64,000 bases of DNA from JALEFZ01 sp038527485. Its GTDB lineage: Bacteria; Bacteroidota; Bacteroidia; J057. Every line of letters begins with the position of its first letter. Positions within the stretch are counted from its first letter, which is position 1. A program made the translations under genes and the position numbers. The stretch is from NCBI GenBank assembly GCA_038527485.1, contig JBCBFT010000015.1:27871-91870 (forward strand), in the 5' to 3' direction. Under the pieces are notes generated by a model. It searched no databases, was not told the origin of the DNA, and saw nothing but the letters and a program-made list of their open reading frames with translations. This document shows, one piece after another, positions 1 to 8,973 of this stretch.

Positions 1-436
1 TTCCTTGGAACATCTCCTTCAGATCCTCTCGCCCGGTTAGAAAATGCTCCGTAGAAACTGCCTGGGTAGCTATCGAGAGGTGCTCACAGTAGGCACGCAT
101 TTGTTCGTCTAGTCGATACTCGTCAGGTAGCTGATACTCGAATCTTTCGATTGGATGAGCTTCGATCAGGCGATCGATATTTTGAGGGATATCGTGCAGG
201 TTATTCGGATCATCCAGTTTGAGGTAAACAAACTGGTGTCCTTCAGCTTTTCTTTCACTGGTAAAAGCACGCATAGCCGCAAAAAAAGCCACGACCTTTT
301 GAATATGATGCTTTACATAGTCCGTTTCCTGACGCACTTCCATCATCACAAATATCACATCCTCTTCTACCTGCTGGAACCAGCTATGTTGGGCGTTTAG
401 CTGATCTCCTAGAATCAATCTCAGTGTATGCGGCAT
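1..436 (-). CDS. Cryptochrome/photolyase-related protein, N-terminal part (runs off left edge)
   Basis: Reading the minus strand from the ATG at 436 gives about 145 codons with no stop up to the window edge. The protein begins MPHTLRLILGDQLNAQHSWF, which is the hallmark start of the photolyase-related (DPRP, FeS-BCP/PhrB-type) family; known members repair (6-4) photoproducts using FAD and an Fe-S cluster. The next stretch (EDVIFVMMEVRQETDYVKHH) also fits the alpha/beta antenna domain. An in-frame GTG at 448 has a GGAGG about nine bases upstream and could be the true start. The catalytic and cluster-binding C-terminus lies outside the window, so activity cannot be judged. Confidence 0.8.
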   Translation of the reverse strand, partial: MPHTLRLILGDQLNAQHSWFQQVEEDVIFVMMEVRQETDYVKHHIQKVVAFFAAMRAFTSERKAEGHQFVYLKLDDPNNLHDIPQNIDRLIEAHPIERFEYQLPDEYRLDEQMRAYCEHLSIATQAVSTEHFLTGREDLKEMFQG

Positions 437-596
437 ACTTTTTTTCACAAAACTGATCCTCCCTCAGATTGTTTGCAGACGCTTTCTACTGATATACAGT
501 TAGTTTCTGACATATTTACACATGGAAATATTTTCATTATTTATACAAATTTTGTATATTCTTAAATGAGAACATCCCCACACTAATTGAAACAAT

Positions 597-1100
597 ATGA
601 AAAATTGGACACTACTACTTGCTTTGCTTCTGGGGACTATGAGTTTCGGATTAGCCCAGAAGACAAAAGAGGAGAAGGAATTTGTGGCGATCAAGAAAAT
701 TATTACTCAGGAAACGAATGCATTCTTTAGCAGGGACTATGATGCTTGGGCTTCATGCTTCTTACATGTACCCGAGTCGCTTCAGGCATGGTCCAACCCA
801 GACGGCTCGTATACAGCTTCAGTAGGATGGGAGTTGATTGATTTGCAGGGAAGGATGGTCATTGACAATAGTGAGCCGCTGACTAACTTGGTTTATAGAG
901 ATAACTTTACCTATCGATATTATGGAGAAGGTGCCTATGTTACTTTTGATCAATATCTAGGGGATAAAGCCTTGGTCCAGCCTAGCAAGGAAGTACGCGT
1001 CCTAGAAAAAGTAAATGGAGAATGGAAGATCATTTGCGTCGCTGCTTTTGGTGATTACTCGGATGCAGCTACACAGCAAGCGAGTAACCGCAACCGATGA
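597..1100 (+). CDS. Secreted NTF2-like (SnoaL/DUF4440-type) protein
   Basis: A 167-residue protein with a clear signal peptide (MKNWTLLLALLLGTMSFGLAQ, cleavage after about residue 20). The mature part reads as a single NTF2-like alpha+beta fold: an N-terminal helix with FFSRDYDAWASCF, then strands ending in VRVLEKVNGEWKIICVAAFGDYS, the typical last strand of SnoaL-like proteins. Such domains act as small-ligand pockets or enzymes; no substrate can be named. It stands alone, is transcribed toward the convergent gene at 1250-1621, and is followed by a rho-independent terminator. Family call is moderately sure, function unknown. Confidence 0.6.
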   Translation: MKNWTLLLALLLGTMSFGLAQKTKEEKEFVAIKKIITQETNAFFSRDYDAWASCFLHVPESLQAWSNPDGSYTASVGWELIDLQGRMVIDNSEPLTNLVYRDNFTYRYYGEGAYVTFDQYLGDKALVQPSKEVRVLEKVNGEWKIICVAAFGDYSDAATQQASNRNR

Positions 1101-1184
1101 AAAAGAGTTCCCATCATGTTACCCTTAGGTAGCCATCTTCATTTATCAATCTACCTCCTTATTGACCCACCCATTTGTTCAAAA

Positions 1185-1218
1185 CAGGCTTCACCTCCCC
1201 AGTGAAGCCTGAATTTTT
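1185..1218 (+). terminator. Rho-independent terminator after the NTF2-like gene
   Basis: Perfect 10-bp inverted repeat CAGGCTTCAC / GTGAAGCCTG (1185-1194 and 1202-1211) with a 7-base loop, followed by AATTTTT. It lies between two convergent genes and mainly fits the plus-strand gene ending at 1100. Confidence 0.7.
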
Positions 1219-1249
1219 CATGTACAGATAGGATAGAAAAAACGTGGAC

Positions 1250-1621
1250 CTACAGGTCTACATTGTCTAGTAGATACATGATGAATAGGTAGAGGGCATA
1301 TAGTACCACAAGCGAACCGATCAGAGAGATCAACCAACCAAATACAGGGACAAAATTCCCTACGATGCCGATGACAATCCCTGCAAAGCCAATGATGATG
1401 ATCTTTCGAAGCTCCGCTTCTACCGCTGCATCTGACTTACCCAGTTTTTTGCTGATTTTTTTCGATAGCTTATCCATCTTCTTCATGAGCTTTTGCTGAC
1501 GCTTGGTGAGCTTCTGCGAAGATTGGACCTTGGCGGGCGTGTAGGATGAGGCAGTTCCTGCTGTCACTGTCGAGAGGGTGAAGCCTAAGATCAATGACAG
1601 AAAAAGTAATATTCGTTTCAT
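1250..1621 (-). CDS. Hypothetical small membrane protein
   Basis: A 123-residue protein starting at an ATG. It has a signal-peptide-like N-terminus (MKRILLFLSLILGFTLSTVTA), a strongly basic stretch rich in Lys at about residues 37-62 (KLTKRQQKLMKKMDKLSKKISKK), and a C-terminal hydrophobic region at about 73-118 that looks like two close membrane segments. Proteins with this layout (signal, Lys-rich linker, two-helix hairpin) are frequent in Bacteroidota, but I know no defined role. It is monocistronic, convergent with the upstream gene. Confidence 0.55.
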   Translation of the reverse strand: MKRILLFLSLILGFTLSTVTAGTASSYTPAKVQSSQKLTKRQQKLMKKMDKLSKKISKKLGKSDAAVEAELRKIIIIGFAGIVIGIVGNFVPVFGWLISLIGSLVVLYALYLFIMYLLDNVDL

Positions 1622-1818
1622 AATAAGTGAATTTGATTACACGGTGATGATTGTTGTGCTCAAAAGAACGTCTGTAGTAGAAAAATCATGCTACCTATGT
1701 AGTGACCCTTATTTTTACAGAAAAGGTGCTTAATCCATCTTAAAGTACTGAAATTAATTCATCCCTTTTCACAATGTTAGGCACCTTGTCCGTGAACATC
1801 AATATTTTGTCACTAAAA

Positions 1819-1848
1819 CAAAAAGGAATACCCTGTGAAAGGTACTCC
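1819..1848 (-). terminator. Rho-independent terminator after the AAA+ ATPase gene
   Basis: On the minus strand GGAGTACC (1848-1841) pairs with GGTATTCC (1832-1825) through an 8-base loop, with one G-U pair, followed by a run of five T. It sits 60 bases past the stop of the gene at 1908-3854. Confidence 0.6.
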
Positions 1849-1907
1849 TTAGTACTTGTATCAAAATAAGTGAAGGTCTATAACCATCGCTTACTATATA
1901 CATTCTG

Positions 1908-3854
1908 CTAGCCTCGTACGCGAATCTTGAGTTCTTCTACTTTTTCTAACACTTCTTGACGAGACATTTCTCGAAAGCGCTGGGGCAACAATTCTTTGGA
2001 CGTACATTCCAAAACAGCGGAGTACTCCATCAGCTCGATTTCCTCAGGATAAGTAGGAGGTAAGAAGTCATTGAAAACCTGCACGATGATGTCAACATTT
2101 ACATGTTCAAGGCCCAGACTCGCAGCTTTAAACTTGGCGCGCGTCAGTGCAGCTTCCATATCCGCCCCCGACCTGACCGTAATATCTTCAAAGAATTCTT
2201 CATCGAACTCGTCCATCTCAAGATACGAAAGGCCTGTCTTGCGGAGCATCACTTGCAACAACTCGCGCTTCTCATCCAATGTCTCAGGATAAAACAGTCC
2301 AATATGTTCTTCGGCACGCCCTTGTCGCTTGAAGTCCACAGGCATCAAGTCAGGTCGAGCCGTCACGAGGAACCAAATGATCTTTCCCCTGTTTTCTGTA
2401 TCACTCATGAAAGTCGCCAGCATAGAGAAAATACGGCTATTCACCCCGCTGCTTCCGTCGTTGCTACGATTACCCAAATAAGCATCTGCCTCATCGATCA
2501 TCACGGCTACAGGCGCCATCGCCTTGAGGATTTTCAACACCTTTTGAAGGTTGCCCTCGGACTGTCCGACATACATGCCACGGAAGTTCTTTAGGATGAC
2601 CATCGGGATGCCTACATCATTGGCAAATGAACGGATCATAAAGGTTTTACCCGTTCCTACAGGCCCTGATACGAGATAGCCCATCGGCATGACATCAGGG
2701 CGGGCGTTGCCCAAGGCATTCGCGGCGTCTCGCAAGTGCTTCTTGGCTTGTGCGTGACCTGCGACATCGTCCAGAGAAAACTTGGTTTCAACAAATTCCA
2801 GCAGACCGCCTGCCTCTGATTCGATCATCTCCTTCTTCTTCTTGGTCAGATCGTCATTGGTAAAAGGCAACTTATTTTTCGCAGCCTCTGACATGATAGT
2901 CTTAAGCTGAACAATCCCAAGACCTGCTGTATTTTTAGAGAGGACATCCAGATCCATTTCAAATAGCCCCACACTGTCAGGATGCGTTTTAAAGAAATGC
3001 TCGATGAAACTCCTTCTCTCTAGTTCATTGGGGTAGGGAATACTGATCTCGTGTGTATATGGGTTGCGCACGTACTGATCGTCGATGGTATTGATGTTTT
3101 CTACCAATACAACCACCATCATATCAGATCCCAAAAATTGCTCATCCTTGGCCCATTTTTGTAAAAAAACTAAGGCCATCTTCTCATCGGGACGCAAACT
3201 CTCACCCTGTGAGATCAGTGTTTCTGCATAATCTACAGTAAATGCGATGGATTTAGGACTCTTCGTTTGAGCTTCCAATCCCTGGATACGCTTTTCAAAT
3301 TTTTGTTTGATTTTGGCATCCGCAGTATTAAAATCTGGGAGCGTGATGCTCATGAAGCGATCCACTACATCATCTTCTTTGGATTTATTGCCAGAGAGGG
3401 CGCGGATACGTTTTTGGAGATGCTCAATCAGGTACTTGATCGTATTCTGATTGAGGGTGACGTCAAAGTACTTATCCAATGCATAGAAAGCATCTCCAGG
3501 AGAACGACCCAACTTGGTGCCGGGTCCACCAGATAGTTCAGAAAGCATCTCAAGGGTACTCTCCACATCATGGCGCATTTTACTTTCGCCACCAAAGCGC
3601 GTATCATCCTTGAATCGGATGCCTGCTGCACGGTCGTAGTTGATGACGATATCTTTTCCACGAAATAACTCACGATTAAGAAAATCTCGTATGCGTAGAT
3701 ACTCTGATTTACCTTCGCGCTCTACACGTACGAAATCATTGATATTGCCGTGTATGATAAATTGTGAAACGTTTTCAGATAGATATTTGCGTTTGATCTC
3801 ATAGACCCACTCAGGAACGATCAACTTGGGTTTTGCAGGTGTCTCTGTTGACAT
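1908..3854 (-). CDS. AAA+ family ATPase with degenerate N-terminal and intact C-terminal ATPase module
   Basis: A 648-residue cytosolic protein. The C-terminal half is a classical AAA module: Walker A GPVGTGKT at 397-404, Walker B VAVMIDEAD at 449-457, and arginines in KRQGRAE at about 509-515 that could serve as arginine fingers. The N-terminal half (about 1-330) keeps an ATPase-like layout (QFIIHGNIND, then MMVVVLVEN at 245-253) but has no Walker A, so it looks like a degenerate AAA module; the chloroplast/cyanobacterial Ycf46 family has a comparable two-module plan. Substrate unknown. It is divergent from the CHAT-like/TPR gene at 4390, with a 535-base gap between them, which suggests but does not prove a link. 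Confidence 0.75.
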   Translation of the reverse strand: MSTETPAKPKLIVPEWVYEIKRKYLSENVSQFIIHGNINDFVRVEREGKSEYLRIRDFLNRELFRGKDIVINYDRAAGIRFKDDTRFGGESKMRHDVESTLEMLSELSGGPGTKLGRSPGDAFYALDKYFDVTLNQNTIKYLIEHLQKRIRALSGNKSKEDDVVDRFMSITLPDFNTADAKIKQKFEKRIQGLEAQTKSPKSIAFTVDYAETLISQGESLRPDEKMALVFLQKWAKDEQFLGSDMMVVVLVENINTIDDQYVRNPYTHEISIPYPNELERRSFIEHFFKTHPDSVGLFEMDLDVLSKNTAGLGIVQLKTIMSEAAKNKLPFTNDDLTKKKKEMIESEAGGLLEFVETKFSLDDVAGHAQAKKHLRDAANALGNARPDVMPMGYLVSGPVGTGKTFMIRSFANDVGIPMVILKNFRGMYVGQSEGNLQKVLKILKAMAPVAVMIDEADAYLGNRSNDGSSGVNSRIFSMLATFMSDTENRGKIIWFLVTARPDLMPVDFKRQGRAEEHIGLFYPETLDEKRELLQVMLRKTGLSYLEMDEFDEEFFEDITVRSGADMEAALTRAKFKAASLGLEHVNVDIIVQVFNDFLPPTYPEEIELMEYSAVLECTSKELLPQRFREMSRQEVLEKVEELKIRVRG

Positions 3855-4389
3855 ATAGGATAAAAAATTGAGGTGCTACAACTTGCTTACCAAACGAATA
3901 GAAAACATTTGCTTTGACAGCTGTTTTGCATCGTTTAGTCTAAAGACGGAAAGGGATTATGAAGGTCCCAATATATGAAAGTAAATTAAGGAATTATTTG
4001 CTCCTATTGACGAGAGAGAGGGGGAAAAATTGTATTCGTAGGAGGAAGCGTCTGAAAATGTTGTGATTTCCCTTTCGCTACAAAAAGATATCCTGCCTCT
4101 TACACTTTTTTCTCAAGAGAAAAGATAAAATGAATAGGTAGATCTAAATTGTTCGATAATCGGGATCGTGTGGGACCTACAATTAATAGAAAATTGAACT
4201 GATTCTTATAAGAGTAGAAAAGTGGACGAATCGACTGAAAACGAAGCCTTTCAGCAGATTCTCTTCCATTGTTTACATGACTTTAGCCGTAGAAGCCCTT
4301 GAATTAACCAGTTAGCCTAGATCTAATCATAAGTGTAACTTTAATTAGCTACATTTGAAATAATCCTGTTGTTCAAGATTTTACACCTG
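3855..4389. other. Intergenic region between divergent AAA+ and CHAT-TPR genes
   Basis: 535 bases without a credible gene. It must hold the promoters of both divergent genes. The only promoter-like element I can point to is TACATTTG at 4350-4357 for the plus-strand gene. No large inverted repeat, RNA gene or coding remnant was seen. Confidence 0.5.
4350..4357 (+). promoter_or_regulatory. Possible Bacteroidota -7 element for the CHAT-TPR gene
   Basis: TACATTTG matches the TAnnTTTG -7 consensus of the phylum and would place the transcript start about 25 bases before the ATG at 4390. No TTG -33 element is present at the usual spacing, so support is weak. Confidence 0.35.
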
Positions 4390-7300
4390 ATGACAAATAA
4401 GCCTACGATACCCCAAATTCTTCTGATCCCTACTTTGCCTTCAAAAGCAGAGGAATCTGATGCAAACCAGATCGTAGATCAAGAGATAAAGGGAATCAAG
4501 GAGATTTTAGAAACATCTGTAGCGGATGAAGAATTCAAGCTACAAGTACTAGGAGAGAACCTTCCGAGCAAAACGCTCCTTACCCAGAATTCTTTGAAGG
4601 ATGTGTCTGTTGTACACATTCACGCTTATCATACCCGCGAAGGAGCATGGACAGTAGGCACCTCCAGTGATCATATCGCTATCCCGACGGCTACCTTATA
4701 TCGCCAACTCTCTCAGGTTCGCAATCTTCAACTCTGTATCCTCACAGGTCTAGAAAAGGATGATCCCGTCGTAGAACTCTTGGAAGCACAAGTTCCCATT
4801 CTACTCGTCCTTGGCAAGGAACTCAACCCCACCTCTATCGTCGAGATGTACTATCGTCTCCTCTTACGTGGTCGGAGCCTTCGTCAGGCGTTTCAAGAGT
4901 TGGGGTACAAAGGATATAAGGGGCTCAAGCAGATTGAGGTCAGTCTTCATCCCAAAGATCGTCATCTAGTATGGGACAAGAAATTGTATGGGGCCTTTCC
5001 CACATGGCGAAAAGCACTGATCGTACGAGGACAGGCTCGACGCCTACTCTCATGGAGGCTACGCAATCCGCTCCTACAAAAAGGGATCGTACGTAAGTTG
5101 GAGCCTACCCAAAAAACTGAAGAAAAGATTCCACCTGCTATCAAGCAAGCCGAATCCAAAAAACAACCCATAGAGAAAGTAACACCGCCCCCTCCAAAGG
5201 AGACAAAACCAAAGGCGGTAACCGAACAGCCCGTAGTCAAGACTACTTCCTCCAAGGTAGCGACGCCCAAAGCAGAGGCCGTCACACCTCCGCCGGTCAA
5301 AGTCAATAATCCAAAGATTACAAAAGACGCTAAGACCAAACAGGCGGAACCCGTCACGCCCAAAACACCAAAGAAAAAAGCACCTACAACCACTACCTAT
5401 AAGCCTAAGGTTCGGGATTTCACACCCAAAAAGGAAAAACAGTCTACAACAACTGCGAAGAAAAATCCTCGCCCTAACATACAGGACCCTAAAGCTCCTA
5501 ATCCGCTGATATCTAAGGATGCAAAAAAAGCTCCTGTCGGTCCGAAGGCAAAGCCAAAAAAGAAAAAGTCGGCTCCTATAGCTACTCCTGTAAAGGGGCC
5601 TAAGCAGAAACGGCAAACACGCTTGACATGGGTGGCCATGATCCTTCTACTTCTCGGTGCAGGAGGAGGAACTTATTTCTACTATGGTGATACTTGGGGT
5701 GCCAATGGGGCTGCTGCCATCGCATCTCCTTGTCCATTTCCCGCAGACGAAGTCCAGTACTGTGTGCTTGTGGCACCTTTTCATGAGGAAGGAACTTGTA
5801 GCAATGGTCAACCTGAACTGGAAACGGATATCGTGCGAATGCTCAAATCCCTCAAGACGAAAGAAGGCATCCGATTGATGGTTCGCTATGAACCCAGCCT
5901 ATGTCTAGAGGAGACGGATGATCTTTCCTCTTATCTATCTGCTTGTCATACAGACCTCGTCATTGCTGGTACTTGGCAAAGTGGAATCAGTCCTCAAGAT
6001 CTTTCTCTTAAGGTTCAATATGCCACAAAAAATACCTATCAAGAGCGTTTGTTCTTGGATGGAAAAGGAGCAAGAACTGAATTCCAGGGTCCGCTTCCAG
6101 GTCTTTTGACTGATGTCGTCTTGGGTGATCTAAAGAATCTGGTCTACTGGGCTTCGGCCATCAAGCAACAACGCGCGGGCTACTTCGATGATGCAGTAGC
6201 TACGCTGGAAAAAATTGATCAGGACCGACAAAAAATCAAGCCACTCGTCATCTTTATGTTGACTCAAGGCCTGATTCAGGGAGGGAGATACCAGCGTGCC
6301 TTAGATAAATTTGAGGAATTATTAGCTGAAGAACCTCAGAACGCCACTTACTATAGCGACAGAGCAGCTATCTGGGAGCAAATGGAGTGGTACACAAAAG
6401 CTATGGCAGATTATAATCAGGCTTTATCGCTTGATCCTGAAAATACCAATATCAAAGTAAGTCGTGGTTTGCTGTTTGCGAAGCTAGGCCAACACCAAGC
6501 GGCTTTACAAGAGATCAATGAACTCCTGGAAAAGTACCAGGATGTTGCAGCACTTTACACCTACAAAGGGCAAGTATATGAGGGAATGAAAAACTACCGC
6601 GCGGCACTGCAAAACTATGAGAAAGCGCTATCATTTGACGTGCAAAATGCAGATGTCCTTTTTCAAAAAGCACATGTCTTAGATGCTCTTGATCGTAAGG
6701 AAGAAGCTGCACAGGTGATTGAACAGACACTTTTGATCCAACCTCAGCATACAGAGGCCAATCTCTTTGAAGGCGATATGCTCTCCAAGGAGCACCTATG
6801 GGAGGAAGCCATCGAATCATACAACCTGGTCATTGCACGCTATCCCTCGGGACAAGCCTTCGTCGCGCGTGCAAACGCTTTTGATGCCTTGGATAATACA
6901 GCCGCTGCCTTGGACGACCTCGCAGAAGCCACAAAAATCCAACCTACGTTAGCAGAGGCATGGCGTATGAGCGGGAAGTTGCTGGGAGAAAGCGGTAGAA
7001 ACCGCGAGGCCGTAGAAAAGCTATCGCGTGCCATCGACTTGCGTGCAGGCAATGCAGAGATTTATTGTCTGCGTGCCCAAATCTACACGCAAGCCTCTGA
7101 ATACAATAAAGCGAGTGCGGACTATACCCAGGCACTGGAAATCTCACCTAATCTGGCCAAAGCTTACTATGGCCGTGCCATCCTCAATCTCGAAAAAGGG
7201 AATCAGCCTGCAGCCTTACAAGATGTGGCAGAAGCCATTCGTCTAGCACCTTCTGATCCTGCTCCCCTACTTGTACGGGCACGTATCTACAGCGAACTAG

Positions 7301-8478
7301 CAGAAGACGAAAAAGCAAGTGAAGACATACGCCGTGTCATTGCCTTGAATCCCAATGAGCCTGACGCCTACTTCTTTAGAGGCTTGGTCACTCTTCGCAA
7401 AGGAGATGCAAAAGCAGCAGAAGTAGATTTCGAACGTGCCATCTCTCTAGGTGGAGCAAGCATAGACGCTGCCCTTTATTTGGGAGATGCAGCACTCAAA
7501 GACAAACAATGGCCTCGTGCTTTGTCTTATTACAACCAAGCGGTAGAGCTCGCACCTGCCTCAGCAGCTCCCTACCGAAAGAGAAGTCAATATTTTGTGG
7601 CGCTCAAACAGTTCAAAGATGCATTAGCGGATTACAACACATTGATGGAGCTTCAAGAGTCTCCCGATCTGACAGACTACCTGCAGCGAGGCAGGATATA
7701 CGAAGCATTGGGAAAACATAATGAGGCATTGATCGATTACAACAAAGCCTTGAGATTGTCTCCAGATCGAGCAGACATCCACTGCCAAAAAGGAAGTTTA
7801 TACCTCTCAACAGGAAAGCTCAATAAAGCGCAGGAAGAGTTGGCAAAGGCAATGAAGCTGGACCCGACCTCTGCCATGCCGTACTATTTCAAAGGATTGC
7901 TACATCTCGATCCCAAACCTGAAACCAATGATTCTGAAAAGGCATTGGCAGCCTTTGATCAAGCGATTCTATTAGATTCTACATTTGCCGACGCCTACAA
8001 CAAAAAAGGAGAACTCCTCCTCAAAGAAGAAGTATATGACGAAGCTCTTAAATACCTGCGCAAAGCCATCCGATTGGATGATACCCATGCAGATGCCTAC
8101 ACCAACTTGGCCCACATCGCACGTAAAGCAGGAAATTATGCGCTCGCCATGGATCAGTATACAAGAGCCATCACATGCAATCCCGCACAGCCTGATGCCC
8201 TCTACTACAGAGGATTCCTTCACGCCCTCAATGGAAATTATTCACTGGCCTTGGCAGATATAAATAAATCGTTGGAAGTCAAGCCAGGAGATGGCCTGCG
8301 ATATGGTACACTCGCCAAGATCTACGCCCAAATGCGGAACAAATCGGATATGCTGACTTATCTGAAACTCGCATTGGAGAATGGATATCCTGCCTTCGAG
8401 CTGAAGAAAGATCCTGCTTTCTCTCCTTACCAAAATGAAGCAGAGTTTCAGGCATTGGTAGGGACGGTGGATAGCTAG
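4390..8478 (+). CDS. CHAT-like domain / transmembrane / multi-TPR protein
   Basis: A 1362-residue protein from the ATG at 4390; an in-frame TTG lies at 4369. Residues about 1-190 resemble a CHAT (caspase-like) domain: VVHIHAYH with H81 at the catalytic histidine position, then LCILTGLE, then VPILLVLGKELN and YYRLLLRGRSLRQAF. The residue aligned with the catalytic cysteine is L121, so the domain is probably inactive. Then follow a Lys/Pro/Thr-rich linker (about 235-405), one membrane segment (about 411-433), a Cys-containing domain (about 445-590) and some 20 TPR repeats to the end (motifs such as ALSLDPEN, ALEISPNLAKAYYGRA). The single helix puts the TPR part on the other side of the inner membrane from the CHAT part, most likely in the periplasm. 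Role unknown; a protein-assembly scaffold is an inference. Confidence 0.75.
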   Translation: MTNKPTIPQILLIPTLPSKAEESDANQIVDQEIKGIKEILETSVADEEFKLQVLGENLPSKTLLTQNSLKDVSVVHIHAYHTREGAWTVGTSSDHIAIPTATLYRQLSQVRNLQLCILTGLEKDDPVVELLEAQVPILLVLGKELNPTSIVEMYYRLLLRGRSLRQAFQELGYKGYKGLKQIEVSLHPKDRHLVWDKKLYGAFPTWRKALIVRGQARRLLSWRLRNPLLQKGIVRKLEPTQKTEEKIPPAIKQAESKKQPIEKVTPPPPKETKPKAVTEQPVVKTTSSKVATPKAEAVTPPPVKVNNPKITKDAKTKQAEPVTPKTPKKKAPTTTTYKPKVRDFTPKKEKQSTTTAKKNPRPNIQDPKAPNPLISKDAKKAPVGPKAKPKKKKSAPIATPVKGPKQKRQTRLTWVAMILLLLGAGGGTYFYYGDTWGANGAAAIASPCPFPADEVQYCVLVAPFHEEGTCSNGQPELETDIVRMLKSLKTKEGIRLMVRYEPSLCLEETDDLSSYLSACHTDLVIAGTWQSGISPQDLSLKVQYATKNTYQERLFLDGKGARTEFQGPLPGLLTDVVLGDLKNLVYWASAIKQQRAGYFDDAVATLEKIDQDRQKIKPLVIFMLTQGLIQGGRYQRALDKFEELLAEEPQNATYYSDRAAIWEQMEWYTKAMADYNQALSLDPENTNIKVSRGLLFAKLGQHQAALQEINELLEKYQDVAALYTYKGQVYEGMKNYRAALQNYEKALSFDVQNADVLFQKAHVLDALDRKEEAAQVIEQTLLIQPQHTEANLFEGDMLSKEHLWEEAIESYNLVIARYPSGQAFVARANAFDALDNTAAALDDLAEATKIQPTLAEAWRMSGKLLGESGRNREAVEKLSRAIDLRAGNAEIYCLRAQIYTQASEYNKASADYTQALEISPNLAKAYYGRAILNLEKGNQPAALQDVAEAIRLAPSDPAPLLVRARIYSELAEDEKASEDIRRVIALNPNEPDAYFFRGLVTLRKGDAKAAEVDFERAISLGGASIDAALYLGDAALKDKQWPRALSYYNQAVELAPASAAPYRKRSQYFVALKQFKDALADYNTLMELQESPDLTDYLQRGRIYEALGKHNEALIDYNKALRLSPDRADIHCQKGSLYLSTGKLNKAQEELAKAMKLDPTSAMPYYFKGLLHLDPKPETNDSEKALAAFDQAILLDSTFADAYNKKGELLLKEEVYDEALKYLRKAIRLDDTHADAYTNLAHIARKAGNYALAMDQYTRAITCNPAQPDALYYRGFLHALNGNYSLALADINKSLEVKPGDGLRYGTLAKIYAQMRNKSDMLTYLKLALENGYPAFELKKDPAFSPYQNEAEFQALVGTVDS

Positions 8479-8973
8479 TATCAGGACTTACCAAACGCGA
8501 AAGCACCTATCCATAAATGTTCTGCGGAGCTCAATGACTACGCAGGACATTTCATTTTTTCTTCTCGCTGTAAACTTAAGTAGGTGGACAGATGTAAGAG
8601 GTCAGATGTAATCGTTTGATAGAAAATGATCTTTCAGTCTAGAGTTGAAACCACTAGCCTATAGTATGCCACCCTTTCAGGGTTCAAAGCTGGTTCATTG
8701 TCCTGAAGGGACAGTGTCATATAGCATGTGGAGTTTAGTCCCATGCTCAAAGCGTATACTATAGTGTAGCTCCAATCCCGCAATCTTCATAGCGGGCGAA
8801 AGATCTAAACGAGTCTTATCTACACGACACTGGATATGAGATTTCATCTCAGTTATACTGCTTTAGTTCCTTCCTCCTTCCCTACGGGAATGGTCGTCAG
8901 GATGACCATACTTGCGCTTTCCATTCGAGGCTACGCCTGCTCTATTGTAACCTGATTTCTTGTGTCCACCTAT
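8479..8973. other. Intergenic region holding a MITE-like element
   Basis: 495 bases without a gene. Most of it is occupied by the inverted-repeat-bounded segment 8581-8972 described separately. The remaining left 100 bases contain nothing I recognise. Confidence 0.5.
8581..8972. repeat. MITE-like structured element bounded by TAGGTGGACA inverted repeats
   Basis: TAGGTGGACA at 8581-8590 is repeated inverted as TGTCCACCTA at 8963-8972, 392 bases from end to end, with TTAA-like sequence just outside both ends. The interior has no long reading frame but several hairpins: CCCTTTCAGG (8672-8681) with CCTGAAGGG (8702-8710), ATGGTC with GACCAT (8890-8909), and GAGAT/ATCTC. This fits a non-autonomous mobile element or a dispersed Bacteroidota repeat rather than a gene. 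No second copy lies in the window and no clear target duplication was found, so the class is uncertain. Confidence 0.45.

Noticed and set aside
155..400. Plus-strand 81-codon frame at the left edge
   Set aside because: The minus strand encodes a clear photolyase-related N-terminus over the same bases.
5074..5639. Long minus-strand open frames opposite the CHAT-TPR gene
   Set aside because: They lie opposite the Lys/Pro/Thr-rich linker, whose biased codons keep the other frames open. Translations are Phe/Gly/Arg-rich with no domain.
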